The translations under genes and the position numbers were made by a program. Shown here in pieces: positions 15,380-21,906 of a stretch of 21,906 bases of DNA. The notes beneath the pieces were generated by a model that was not told where the DNA came from, ran no database searches, and worked only from the letters and a program-made list of their open reading frames with translations. The number at the start of each line of letters is the position of its first letter. The first letter of the stretch is position 1. Origin of the DNA: JBEKYD01 sp049511335 (GTDB lineage Bacteria > Acidobacteriota > Terriglobia > Bryobacterales > Bryobacteraceae); NCBI GenBank assembly GCA_049511335.1, contig JBEKYD010000111.1, positions 1 through 21,906 of the forward strand, written 5' to 3'.

Positions 15380-17842
15380 TTATTGGATCGCCGCGCGGAG
15401 AGCCGTTTCGAGAATCGCCTGTTTTTCCGCGGTCAGCTTCTTTCCTTCGGCGGTAACGTAGAAGACGTCGATGGCTTTGTGCGCCTGGGTGTCGATGAGC
15501 ACGACCTCGATATTGGCGCCGAAGCGGGAAAATGTGGAAGCAAGGTCGTAGAGCAGGCCGGGGCGGTCGTGCGCCACGATCTCCACCAAGGTAGCGGTGG
15601 CGCTGGCTTCGGAGTTGAAGGCCACGCGGCCGGCCACGCTGGCCTTGCGGCTGGGCGGTTTGGGCTTGGGACGGTTGCGCAGCAGAACTTTGACGTCGGT
15701 CCGGCCGGAAATTACCTTTTCGGCGGAGGAAAGCAGGCGGTCGACCTCGGTCGGATTCAGATCGAGAGTGCGCATCGGGTCCTCGAAGTTGAAGGTATCG
15801 AGGATGAGGCCGCGGCGGTTCGCGAAGGCTTCGGCCTGCACGATGTTCATGCCGAAGCTGGAAAGAGTCCCGGCGACGGCGGCAAACAGGCCGGGGCGGT
15901 CGCGCGCGACCAGGGTCAATTGCCAGACCGGCTCGCGGCGGCGTATATCGACGGCGAAGCCGGTGGGGCGGGCGCGCATCTCGAGCTGGACGTGCTCGCC
16001 GATTTCGGCGTCGCTGTGGGTCCGCAAGTAGCGCGTGGGGAAGCCTTCGAGGAAAGCGGCGCGCTCCGGGGAAATGGCGGGCACGGCCTCGATGCGGTCG
16101 GTTTCGAGCTCGCGCGTCAACTCGCCATACACGCGCAGGTACACCTGCCAGAGCTGCTCGGAACGCCACGGTGTCATGGCGGTCGGGTTGACGGCGCTGA
16201 TGTCGGCGTAGGTGACGAGGGTCAGCGCCTTCAGGCGCTCGACGGTTTCCATCCGATGGGCAATTTCGGCGATGGTTTGCGGATCGGAGGTGTCGCGGGA
16301 CTGCATCACCTGAGAAAGCTCCAGATGGTTGGCGATGAGGAAGCGGACCATGTCGCGGTCCGGAGCCGGCATGCCAATACGCGAGGCGGCTTGCTCGGCC
16401 AGTTGAACGGAGATGGCGACGTGGCCGGCTTCGGGTGCGCCCTTGCCGGCATCGTGAAACAGCAGGGCGAACATCAAAACGCCGGGGCGGGTGGTTTCGG
16501 CCAGCAATTCGCGATACGGGCCTTCCACCAAGCGCAGATTGTGCATGGCCACGAGGGTGTGTTCGTCCACCGTGTAGCGATGGTAGAAGTCGCGAATCAC
16601 CTGGCATTCGATCGGCTTCAGCTCGGGGAAGATCGCGGTGAGAAGGCCGGTCTCATGCATGCCGCGCACGGCCAGGGGAGCGTAGGGAAGGCTGAGGATT
16701 TCTTCGCAGGACCGCCAGAGCGGATGGTCGCCGGTGAAATGCCAGCGCAGGCGGTCGAGGCGGGCGGCGATGCGTTCCTCGGCTTCGAAGGACAGGGCAA
16801 AACCGTGGCGGGCCACGAATTCGAAAAGGCGCAGCACGAGCTCCGGTTGGGAATCGAGCTCGTGCGGCTCGCGGAAATGGGCCCGCTCCCGGTGCACGCT
16901 GAAATCGGCGTTGGCAAGGCGCGAACGCCAGGTGCGGAACTGGGCCAGCAGAGAGCTGAGCGAGGATTCGCTCGAATCCAACTGGCGCGCGGCGGCATGG
17001 TACACGGCCCGCGAATGGCGATAATAGTCGCGCATCCAGGCGGTCACCTCGCGGTGCTCCCACTGCTCGGCGATGGCATCCTGGGCGTCGAACGATAGGA
17101 TATTGCTGTCGCGCCCCGCTTGAAAATGCAGGAAGCAGCGCAAGCGCGCCAAGTGCACGAAACTGTAACGCAAATCGGAGGAAAGCTCGGGGGCGGTTAC
17201 GCGGTTGGGATCGGTATTGTGCAATTGCGCCAGCCAGCAGAGCAACTGGAAATCGCGCAATCCGCCCGGGGTCTCCTTGATATTGGGCTCGAGGTGATAG
17301 TAGGTATTCGCGTATTTGGCGTGGCGCTCGTGGGTCAGGCGCGCCAGATTGCGGATCAAGGCTTCGCGGTTGGCCTGGATGAAACGGGGCAGCTTGGCGG
17401 CCATGGAAGCGTAGAGCGCGCGGTCTCCGGCCAGGTAGCGTTGATCGATCAGGCTGATGTTGAGCTCGGTGTTGCGGTCGTGGACCGCGATGCATTCCTG
17501 CGGCGTCCGCACGGAATGGCTGATGCGCAGGCCGGCGTCCCAGAGGCGCTGAAGAAACGCGGCGATTTCCGGTTTATGTTGCTGGGCGAGAGCTTCGGTT
17601 TCCACCAACACCAGGAGGTCGATATCGGAATAAGGGAAGAGATGGCGCCGGCCGTACCCCCCGACGGCCAAAATGGAAAAGCCGGAGGGAACGGCGCCAA
17701 GCAAACATTCGCGGGCCGTATCCTGCACCAGGCGGTCCACGGCGGCGCTACGCTCGGCAAGGGCCGAGAGGCCGTCGCCGGTGGCAAGAAATTTCGCGGC
17801 GGGATCGGGTGCGCCGTTAGAGGGCAGTATCGCCTCGGTCAT
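15380..17842 (-). CDS. glnD: [Protein-PII] uridylyltransferase / uridylyl-removing enzyme
   Basis: The nitrogen sensor that uridylylates PII when glutamine is low and removes UMP when it is high. 820 residues from the preferred ATG. Domains in order: nucleotidyltransferase with GGYGRRHLFPYSDIDLLV (61-78), a linker with NIKETPGGLRDFQLLCWL, an HD hydrolase with TVDEHTL and FHDAGKG (H463, D464), and two ACT glutamine-sensing domains starting near 640 (WQLTLVARDRPG) and 750 (IVAHDRPG, His758). Length is slightly under the 850-900 of enterobacterial GlnD. ATG 17842 is chosen because upstream in-frame starts run deeper into glnB; it overlaps glnB by 26 nt. Pairing with glnB directly supports the function. 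Confidence 0.95.
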   Translation of the reverse strand: MTEAILPSNGAPDPAAKFLATGDGLSALAERSAAVDRLVQDTARECLLGAVPSGFSILAVGGYGRRHLFPYSDIDLLVLVETEALAQQHKPEIAAFLQRLWDAGLRISHSVRTPQECIAVHDRNTELNISLIDQRYLAGDRALYASMAAKLPRFIQANREALIRNLARLTHERHAKYANTYYHLEPNIKETPGGLRDFQLLCWLAQLHNTDPNRVTAPELSSDLRYSFVHLARLRCFLHFQAGRDSNILSFDAQDAIAEQWEHREVTAWMRDYYRHSRAVYHAAARQLDSSESSLSSLLAQFRTWRSRLANADFSVHRERAHFREPHELDSQPELVLRLFEFVARHGFALSFEAEERIAARLDRLRWHFTGDHPLWRSCEEILSLPYAPLAVRGMHETGLLTAIFPELKPIECQVIRDFYHRYTVDEHTLVAMHNLRLVEGPYRELLAETTRPGVLMFALLFHDAGKGAPEAGHVAISVQLAEQAASRIGMPAPDRDMVRFLIANHLELSQVMQSRDTSDPQTIAEIAHRMETVERLKALTLVTYADISAVNPTAMTPWRSEQLWQVYLRVYGELTRELETDRIEAVPAISPERAAFLEGFPTRYLRTHSDAEIGEHVQLEMRARPTGFAVDIRRREPVWQLTLVARDRPGLFAAVAGTLSSFGMNIVQAEAFANRRGLILDTFNFEDPMRTLDLNPTEVDRLLSSAEKVISGRTDVKVLLRNRPKPKPPSRKASVAGRVAFNSEASATATLVEIVAHDRPGLLYDLASTFSRFGANIEVVLIDTQAHKAIDVFYVTAEGKKLTAEKQAILETALRAAIQ

Positions 17843-18155
17843 CGTTTCGAATGCGAATGGCCTCGGCGACATCGTAGACGAAGACTTTGCCATCGCCAAT
17901 CTTGCCGCTGCGGGCCGCTTGGGTTACGGTTTTGATTACTTCCTCGTAGCGGGAATTCGGTATGACAAGCTCGACCTTGACTTTGGGCAGCAGGTCGACA
18001 TTATACTCCTGGCCGCGGTAGACCTCTTTATGGCCCTTCTGGCGCCCATGTCCTCGCACCTCGCTGATGGTCATGCCGTCGATACCGATGCCCTTGAGGG
18101 CCTCTTTGACTTCGTCGAGCTTGAACGGCTGAATGATGGCCTCGATTTTCTTCAT
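17817..18155 (-). CDS. glnB: Nitrogen regulatory protein PII
   Basis: A 112-residue trimeric PII signal protein that binds ATP/ADP and 2-oxoglutarate and adjusts nitrogen enzymes and transporters. The T-loop carries the uridylylation tyrosine Y51 in VYRGQEYNVD. VRGHGRQKGHKE (33-44), LPKVKVELVIP, GKIGDGKVFVYDV and the RxR near the C-terminus (RIRNDDRG) match the family. MKKIEAIIQPFKLDEVKEAL is a standard N-terminus, so ATG 18155 is secure. The gene for its modifying enzyme follows at once and overlaps. No amtB or glnA is in the window, so GlnB against GlnK assignment rests on context with glnD only. Confidence 0.97.
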   Translation of the reverse strand: MKKIEAIIQPFKLDEVKEALKGIGIDGMTISEVRGHGRQKGHKEVYRGQEYNVDLLPKVKVELVIPNSRYEEVIKTVTQAARSGKIGDGKVFVYDVAEAIRIRNDDRGDTAL

Positions 18156-18328
18156 TGCCCAGCCCCCACGATTTGAAAATCCGACTACGGAGCGGATCCT
18201 CAGGCCGGGACCGTTTGGTCTCCGCCCGCCGGTGACTCCCCAACATAAAGTACCAAAACGCGGCGGGATCTGCGTTTCAGGACTTTCTATGCGGCGGATT
18301 CGAATTTTTTATGGATGGGGTGGAGGCA

Positions 18329-18574
18329 CTATTTCGGATGAGGGATGAGGTCGGTGATGCGGTAGGTGTCACGGTCAATCAGAAAGTAAAACCGCCAACT
18401 CTCGTTGACGCGGGCCTGCCAGCGGTTAGCCGTTTCGTCGTATTTCTTGGCGCGAAGGGATGGGTGATGCAAATTGCGAACCAGGTAATTGATTTGCTTG
18501 ATGAAGGCTTTTTGGACCGGCAACGGAGCGGCGGCCAATTGTTCGATGACACCGAGGGAAAGGTGAACGTTCAC
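18329..18574 (-). CDS. RelE/ParE-superfamily toxin
   Basis: An 81-residue protein with the layout of RelE-type toxins: two N-terminal helices (SLGVIEQLAAAPLPVQKAFIKQINYLV), a linker with conserved Lys (AKKYDE), then three strands NRWQARVNESWRFYFLID and YRITDLIPHPK ending near a conserved His. Members either cleave mRNA in the ribosome or poison gyrase; the subtype is unclear. The start is GTG, overlapping the antitoxin stop by four bases (GTGA, 18571-18574), so expression is likely by translational coupling. The gene ends 173 bp upstream of glnB on the same strand. Confidence 0.8.
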   Translation of the reverse strand: MNVHLSLGVIEQLAAAPLPVQKAFIKQINYLVRNLHHPSLRAKKYDETANRWQARVNESWRFYFLIDRDTYRITDLIPHPK

Positions 18575-18906
18575 CGTGATTTACTGGCCGGCTTGGCGCT
18601 GCGTTGCCATCTCTTCAGGAAGGCGGCAACCTCGGCGCCATTCTTGAAAGGGCCGTAGTACGGGCCTTTTTCGGCCTTCGCCAACTGGGCATCGATCACA
18701 CGGCGCTGTTCCGGAGTGTACTCGTCTCGAGCGGTGGGGAAATGCGAGCGGTCAATCACTAACTGTGGCGTTATGATAATCTTGCGGCCAACAGCCTTCA
18801 CTTCCACCAAGTCCCCGTCCGAGAGGCCAACGGCCGACCGAACCCTGCGCGGGATCGTCATCTGGCCTTTATTTTGGACCTTCACAAGGGCGTTCGAAAA
18901 AGGCAC
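18571..18906 (-). CDS. AbrB/MazE-fold antitoxin-like DNA-binding protein
   Basis: A 111-residue protein. Residues about 7-48 are a SpoVT/AbrB swapped-hairpin domain (ALVKVQNKGQMTIPRRVRSA, then DLVEVKAVGRKIIITPQ). The rest is helical and charged, with EYTPEQRRVIDAQLAKAEKG (about 62-81) and a basic tail, suited to toxin binding. It starts with GTG at 18906 behind a weak GGA. It precedes the RelE-like gene with a 4-nt overlap, which makes it the likely antitoxin and autorepressor. AbrB-fold antitoxins are best known with MazF or VapC toxins, so the partner here is atypical. Confidence 0.82.
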   Translation of the reverse strand: MPFSNALVKVQNKGQMTIPRRVRSAVGLSDGDLVEVKAVGRKIIITPQLVIDRSHFPTARDEYTPEQRRVIDAQLAKAEKGPYYGPFKNGAEVAAFLKRWQRSAKPASKSR

Positions 18907-18945
18907 GGTTGATTTCCGGGAGCCGGAAAATCCAGCTTCCTAATC

Positions 18946-18954
18946 ATCATAACA
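18946..18954 (-). promoter_or_regulatory. Candidate extended -10 promoter of the toxin-antitoxin pair
   Basis: Minus-strand TGT-TATGAT fits an extended -10 (TGn-TATGAT) located 39 bp before the GTG start of the antitoxin. No clear -35 is visible. Tentative. Confidence 0.35.
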
Positions 18955-18969
18955 GAGGCGAGTTCGCCC

Positions 18970-19020
18970 AGCGGAGTAGCCGTTTTCGCCTGCATTCGGC
19001 TACAATTCGGGAAATCCGCT
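18970..19020 (+). promoter_or_regulatory. Nested stem-loop directly before the SET gene, overlapping a -10-like TACAAT
   Basis: AGCGGA (18970-18975) pairs with TCCGCT (19015-19020), and GTAGCCG (18976-18982) with CGGCTAC (18997-19003), giving 13 pairs around a 14-nt loop with an unpaired bulge on the right. TACAAT (19001-19006) sits within the structure, 15 bases before the start codon. This may be an operator, or a stem that hides the translation start. Confidence 0.45.
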
Positions 19021-19021
19021 C

Positions 19022-19471
19022 ATGCCAACCGCTCTGGTCAAATCCCCGGCGATCGACCCGCGATATACCCCGTACCGGCTCGAAATCCGCACCTCTCGCA
19101 TCCACCAACGCGGCGTCTTCACCTTGGAACGGATTCCCGCGCGGCATAAAGTCATCGAATACACGGGCGAGCGGATCGGCCGCAAGGAAACCAAGCGGCG
19201 GGGGACCGGCTCGATCACCTACCTTTTTACGCTGGACGATTATTGGACGCTGGATGGGGCGGTGGGCGGCAGCGGCGCGGAAATCATCAACCATAGTTGC
19301 AACCCCAACCTCTATGCATGGATCTTCAAAGGGCATATTCTTTACATGAGCAAAAGGGCGATCGAGGCGGGGGAAGAGCTGACGGTGGATTACCGGTTCT
19401 CGGAAAAGATAGAGAAAGTCCGCTGCCGTTGCGGATCGCTACAATGCCGCGGCACGATCAATCTGAAATGA
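19022..19471 (+). CDS. SET-domain protein (predicted protein-lysine methyltransferase)
   Basis: A 149-residue, almost minimal SET protein with a post-SET zinc cluster. Visible elements are RGVFTLERIPARHKVIEYTGERI (30-52), the pseudoknot motif NHSCNPN (90-96), GEELTVDYRF (117-126, with the catalytic-type Tyr124) and post-SET CRCGSLQCRG (Cys135, Cys137, Cys142). With Cys93 these three can hold a zinc ion. SET enzymes transfer methyl groups from S-adenosylmethionine to lysine; the substrate here is unknown. There is no pre-SET domain. ATG 19022 has a weak Shine-Dalgarno beneath a stem-loop. Its stop overlaps the start of the next gene (ATGA), so it heads a coupled three-gene operon. Confidence 0.92.
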   Translation: MPTALVKSPAIDPRYTPYRLEIRTSRIHQRGVFTLERIPARHKVIEYTGERIGRKETKRRGTGSITYLFTLDDYWTLDGAVGGSGAEIINHSCNPNLYAWIFKGHILYMSKRAIEAGEELTVDYRFSEKIEKVRCRCGSLQCRGTINLK

Positions 19472-20463
19472 TGCGAGTCCCGTATGAAACCGTGGCCGGG
19501 ACGCTGGCCGCGCTGTTGGAGAAGCTGGGCTTTGTCCCGGCCCAGGCGGCGCTGTGCGCGCGATTGTTCGCCGATACTACGCGAGACGGCGTGTATTCGC
19601 ATGGCTTGAACCGCTTTCCGCGTTTTGTGGCAACCATACGGAATGGCGAAGTGGATCCCGGCGGGCGTCCGGTGCGGGTGGCGGCGCACGGCGTGCTGGA
19701 GCGCTGGGACGGGCGGCGGGGGCCGGGCAACTGCAACGCCGTGGAGTCGATGGACCGGGCGATGACGATGGCGCGGCAATCCGGTGTGGGGTGCGTGGCG
19801 CTTGCCAATACCACTCACTGGATGCGCGGCGGCGCTTATGGCTGGCAGGCAGCGGAGGCGGGTATGATGGCCATCTGCTGGACCAACACGATGCCAAACC
19901 TTCCGCCCTGGGGCTCGGCCGAAAATCGGATCGGCAATAACCCGCTGGTGCTGGCGGTGCCGCGGGCGGCCGGCCAGGTGGTGCTCGATATCGCCATGTC
20001 GCAGTTCTCCTATGGGGCGGTCGAAGGCTATCGCGATCGAGGTGAGGAATTGCCGGTGTATGGGGGGTTCGACAGCGAAGGCCGCCTGACGCGCGATGCG
20101 GCGGCCATTGTGGCTTCCCAGCGGCACGTGCCCATCGGCTACTGGAAGGGCTCGGGGCTGTCGGTGCTGCTCGACATGTTCGCCGCCTTGCTCTCCGGCG
20201 GCAGAGCCACCTACCAGGTGCCGCCGGATCCACTGAGAGAGGGCGGCGTCTCGCAAGTGTTTCTGGCTTTCGATCCGAGCCAGTTTCGAGCCGCCGCGGA
20301 GTTGGAGCGAATGGCGGATGCCATCGTCGCGTCGCTGGGTGAGGTGCGTTACCCCGGCGAGCAGGTGCTGCGGACCAGGGCGGAGAACCTGGCGGAGGGG
20401 TTGCCGATCGAAGAGGCGCTGTGGCGGCGGATCGAATCGGGCTCGGTACTGGAGGAGGCATGA
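19468..20463 (+). CDS. dlgD: 2,3-diketo-L-gulonate reductase (Ldh2/malate-lactate dehydrogenase type 2 family)
   Basis: Closely follows E. coli DlgD/YiaK, which reduces 2,3-diketo-L-gulonate to 3-keto-L-gulonate with NADH. Shared stretches include GVYSHGLNRFPRF, NTTHWMRGGAYGWQAAE, ICWTNTMPNLPPWG, RIGNNPLV, FSYGAVEGYR and MGYWKGSG-like IGYWKGSGLSVLLDM. The 331-residue length is that of DlgD (332). The catalytic-type His lies in SHG. The start ATG 19468 overlaps the SET stop as ATGA; a second ATG follows immediately. An in-frame extension to 19297 lies within the SET gene and is rejected. The broader family also reduces malate, lactate and ureidoglycolate, so substrate is inferred from similarity. 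No sugar-acid transport genes accompany it. Confidence 0.85.
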   Translation: MMRVPYETVAGTLAALLEKLGFVPAQAALCARLFADTTRDGVYSHGLNRFPRFVATIRNGEVDPGGRPVRVAAHGVLERWDGRRGPGNCNAVESMDRAMTMARQSGVGCVALANTTHWMRGGAYGWQAAEAGMMAICWTNTMPNLPPWGSAENRIGNNPLVLAVPRAAGQVVLDIAMSQFSYGAVEGYRDRGEELPVYGGFDSEGRLTRDAAAIVASQRHVPIGYWKGSGLSVLLDMFAALLSGGRATYQVPPDPLREGGVSQVFLAFDPSQFRAAAELERMADAIVASLGEVRYPGEQVLRTRAENLAEGLPIEEALWRRIESGSVLEEA

Positions 20464-21906
20464 TGGGACTCGGAAATCGAGTTTTTGCCGCATGGTTCGC
20501 GCTCGCCGGCCTAAGCGCCCAAACGCCTCCGAGTACGGAATCGATCGCCGGCCGGATAACCGCCAACGCGCTCAGAGCCGACGTCTCGTTCCTGGCTTCC
20601 GACGCTTTGGAGGGGCGCGGTACGCCATCGCGCGGATTGGATATCGCGGCAGAATTCATCGCGTCCCAATTCCGCCGCGCCGGGCTCGAGGCTGCCGGTG
20701 ACGATGGGTATTTCCAGACGGCCGGTTACGCGCAAGTCATGCCGCCTACCGAAGGATTATCGCTGGCCGCGGAAGAGAACGGAAAGACTGTGCGGGCCGC
20801 GGCCGGCACGATCCGGTTTCTGGACGCGGCGGGCGCGGATTTGGACGGCATTCCGGTGTTGCACGTGACGCTCGATCGGCCTTCGGCGTTGGAATCGCTG
20901 GCCGCGGGAGCGGCGCGCGGCAAGGCCCTGGTAATTGAAGTTCCCGATAGCGGCCGTGCTCCGATCCGCCGGGTTGCGGAGATGGCGAGGCGTTTGGAGC
21001 CGGCCATTGTGGTGGTTTTGGGAACGGCCGCGCGCGGTCCGGCGCAGGCGGAACTGTTGCGGCCGGAATCGGCCACGGCGCCGGCAACGCCCTGTCTCAC
21101 CGTTTCCGATGCGGCTTTCCGGAAGGCGGCGACGGCTCCGGGAGCGCGCCTATCGGCCCATATTCCGGCGCCCAAGGTGACCGGCGTGAAACTGCGCAAC
21201 GTGGTCGGCGTTTTGCGTGGCGCCGATCCGGCGCTGCGCGACTCCTATGTTCTGGTGACGGCCCATTACGATCACCTGGGTATTCGCGGCAGCGGCCCCC
21301 GCGATCATATTTACAATGGCGCCGATGACGATGCCAGCGGCACGGCGTCGGTGATCGAGATCGCCGAAGCGCTGGCCGGCCTGGCGGAACGCCCCAAGCG
21401 CAGCGTCGTCTTCATGACCTTCTTCGGCGAAGAGCTGGGCGAGGTCGGGTCGCGCTACTACGTTGCCCATCCGGTGTTCCCGCTCGCCAAGACCGCCGTG
21501 GATCTCAACCTGGAACAATTGGGACGGACCGATGAAGTCGGTGAGGGCGTGCATACGGGCCAGTACAATTTAACCGGCTTCGACTTCACCGATCTCGCGC
21601 CCGTGCTTCGCCAGGCTGCCCAGCCCTTCGGCATCCGCGTGGTGAACGACGAAAAGCACACCGATCAATATTTCCGCGCGAGCGACAACTACCCTTTTGC
21701 CGACGCGGGCGTGCCGTCGACCACGATTTCGGTAGCCTATCAGTTCGGCGATTATCACCAGCCCGGCGACGAATGGCCCAAGCTCGATTACGACAACATG
21801 GCCATAGTGGACCGGGCTGTCGCGCTGGGGGTTTGGGAGGTCGCGTCGAATTCGGCGGCGCCGCAGTGGAACGCGGCGAGCCCCAAGACGGAGGGTTTTC
21901 GGGTGA
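20460..21906 (+). CDS. Secreted M28-family metallopeptidase, partial at window end
   Basis: Open to the last base, at least 482 residues, stop not seen. A signal peptide is likely (MMGLGNRVFAAWFALAGLSA). Residues about 115-235 resemble a protease-associated (PA) insertion. The zinc peptidase domain shows TAHYDHLG (H269), GADDDASGTA (D290 as the likely bridging Asp), FFGEELGEVGS (E324 general base, E325) and YHQPGDEW (H433). The fourth metal-site position, usually Asp in NLDMIG, reads NLEQLGR (Glu352). Family members are aminopeptidases or carboxypeptidases of exported peptides. The start overlaps the dlgD stop as ATGA (GGAGG just before), so it is the third coupled gene of the SET operon. Confidence 0.88.
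   Translation, partial: MMGLGNRVFAAWFALAGLSAQTPPSTESIAGRITANALRADVSFLASDALEGRGTPSRGLDIAAEFIASQFRRAGLEAAGDDGYFQTAGYAQVMPPTEGLSLAAEENGKTVRAAAGTIRFLDAAGADLDGIPVLHVTLDRPSALESLAAGAARGKALVIEVPDSGRAPIRRVAEMARRLEPAIVVVLGTAARGPAQAELLRPESATAPATPCLTVSDAAFRKAATAPGARLSAHIPAPKVTGVKLRNVVGVLRGADPALRDSYVLVTAHYDHLGIRGSGPRDHIYNGADDDASGTASVIEIAEALAGLAERPKRSVVFMTFFGEELGEVGSRYYVAHPVFPLAKTAVDLNLEQLGRTDEVGEGVHTGQYNLTGFDFTDLAPVLRQAAQPFGIRVVNDEKHTDQYFRASDNYPFADAGVPSTTISVAYQFGDYHQPGDEWPKLDYDNMAIVDRAVALGVWEVASNSAAPQWNAASPKTEGFRV

Noticed and set aside
14870..17098. 742-residue plus-strand frame
   Set aside because: Its first part reads through the repeat block and the rest is antisense to glnD; composition is that of a shadow frame.

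Overview
The window looks like chromosomal DNA of an acidobacterium, most likely a Bryobacterales/Solibacter-type organism. This is an inference from the high G+C (roughly 60%), many GTG/weak-Shine-Dalgarno starts, the gene repertoire (GTP-dependent PEP carboxykinase, futalosine-type menaquinone synthesis, MEP isoprenoid pathway, secreted phospholipase-B-like and M28 hydrolases) and G+C-rich hairpin repeats between genes. I see no rRNA, tRNA, CRISPR array, phage or intact transposon.

Layout. 1-532: non-coding, with two similar hairpins. 533-5299 (minus): a large secreted phospholipase-B-like/C45 hydrolase and two unrelated metallophosphoesterases, one soluble and one membrane-anchored. 5531-7405 (plus): pckG. 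7432-8027 (minus): a MazEF toxin-antitoxin pair with a promoter/operator candidate. 8287-10612 (plus): membrane PIN-TRAM protein (YacL type), ispD and ispF, a neighbourhood also found in Firmicutes. 10676-11661 (minus): a 56-residue double-CxxC protein and an unrecognised 156-residue protein. 11876-13180 (plus): purA, convergent with an unrecognised 134-residue gene. 13593-13995: a structured non-coding leader (riboswitch-like segment, long inverted repeat, perfect 10-bp palindrome) ahead of mqnD (13996-14841). 14842-15379: a dense block of nested hairpin repeats. 15380-18155 (minus): glnB and glnD, the PII protein and its uridylyltransferase, overlapping. 18329-18906 (minus): a mixed toxin-antitoxin pair (AbrB-fold antitoxin with RelE-like toxin). 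19022 to the end (plus): a SET-domain methyltransferase, a DlgD-type 2,3-diketo-L-gulonate reductase and a secreted M28 peptidase, joined by ATGA overlaps; the last runs off the window.

How the genes work together. Most of the window is housekeeping: gluconeogenesis (pckG), isoprenoid precursors (ispD, ispF), AMP synthesis (purA), menaquinone (mqnD) and nitrogen signalling (glnB, glnD). The accessory layer is two toxin-antitoxin modules, the secreted hydrolases and the SET operon. The parts most worth a second look are the structured leader before mqnD, the SET-DlgD-M28 operon with a stem-loop just before its start, the hairpin block downstream of mqnD, and the AbrB-RelE hybrid module.
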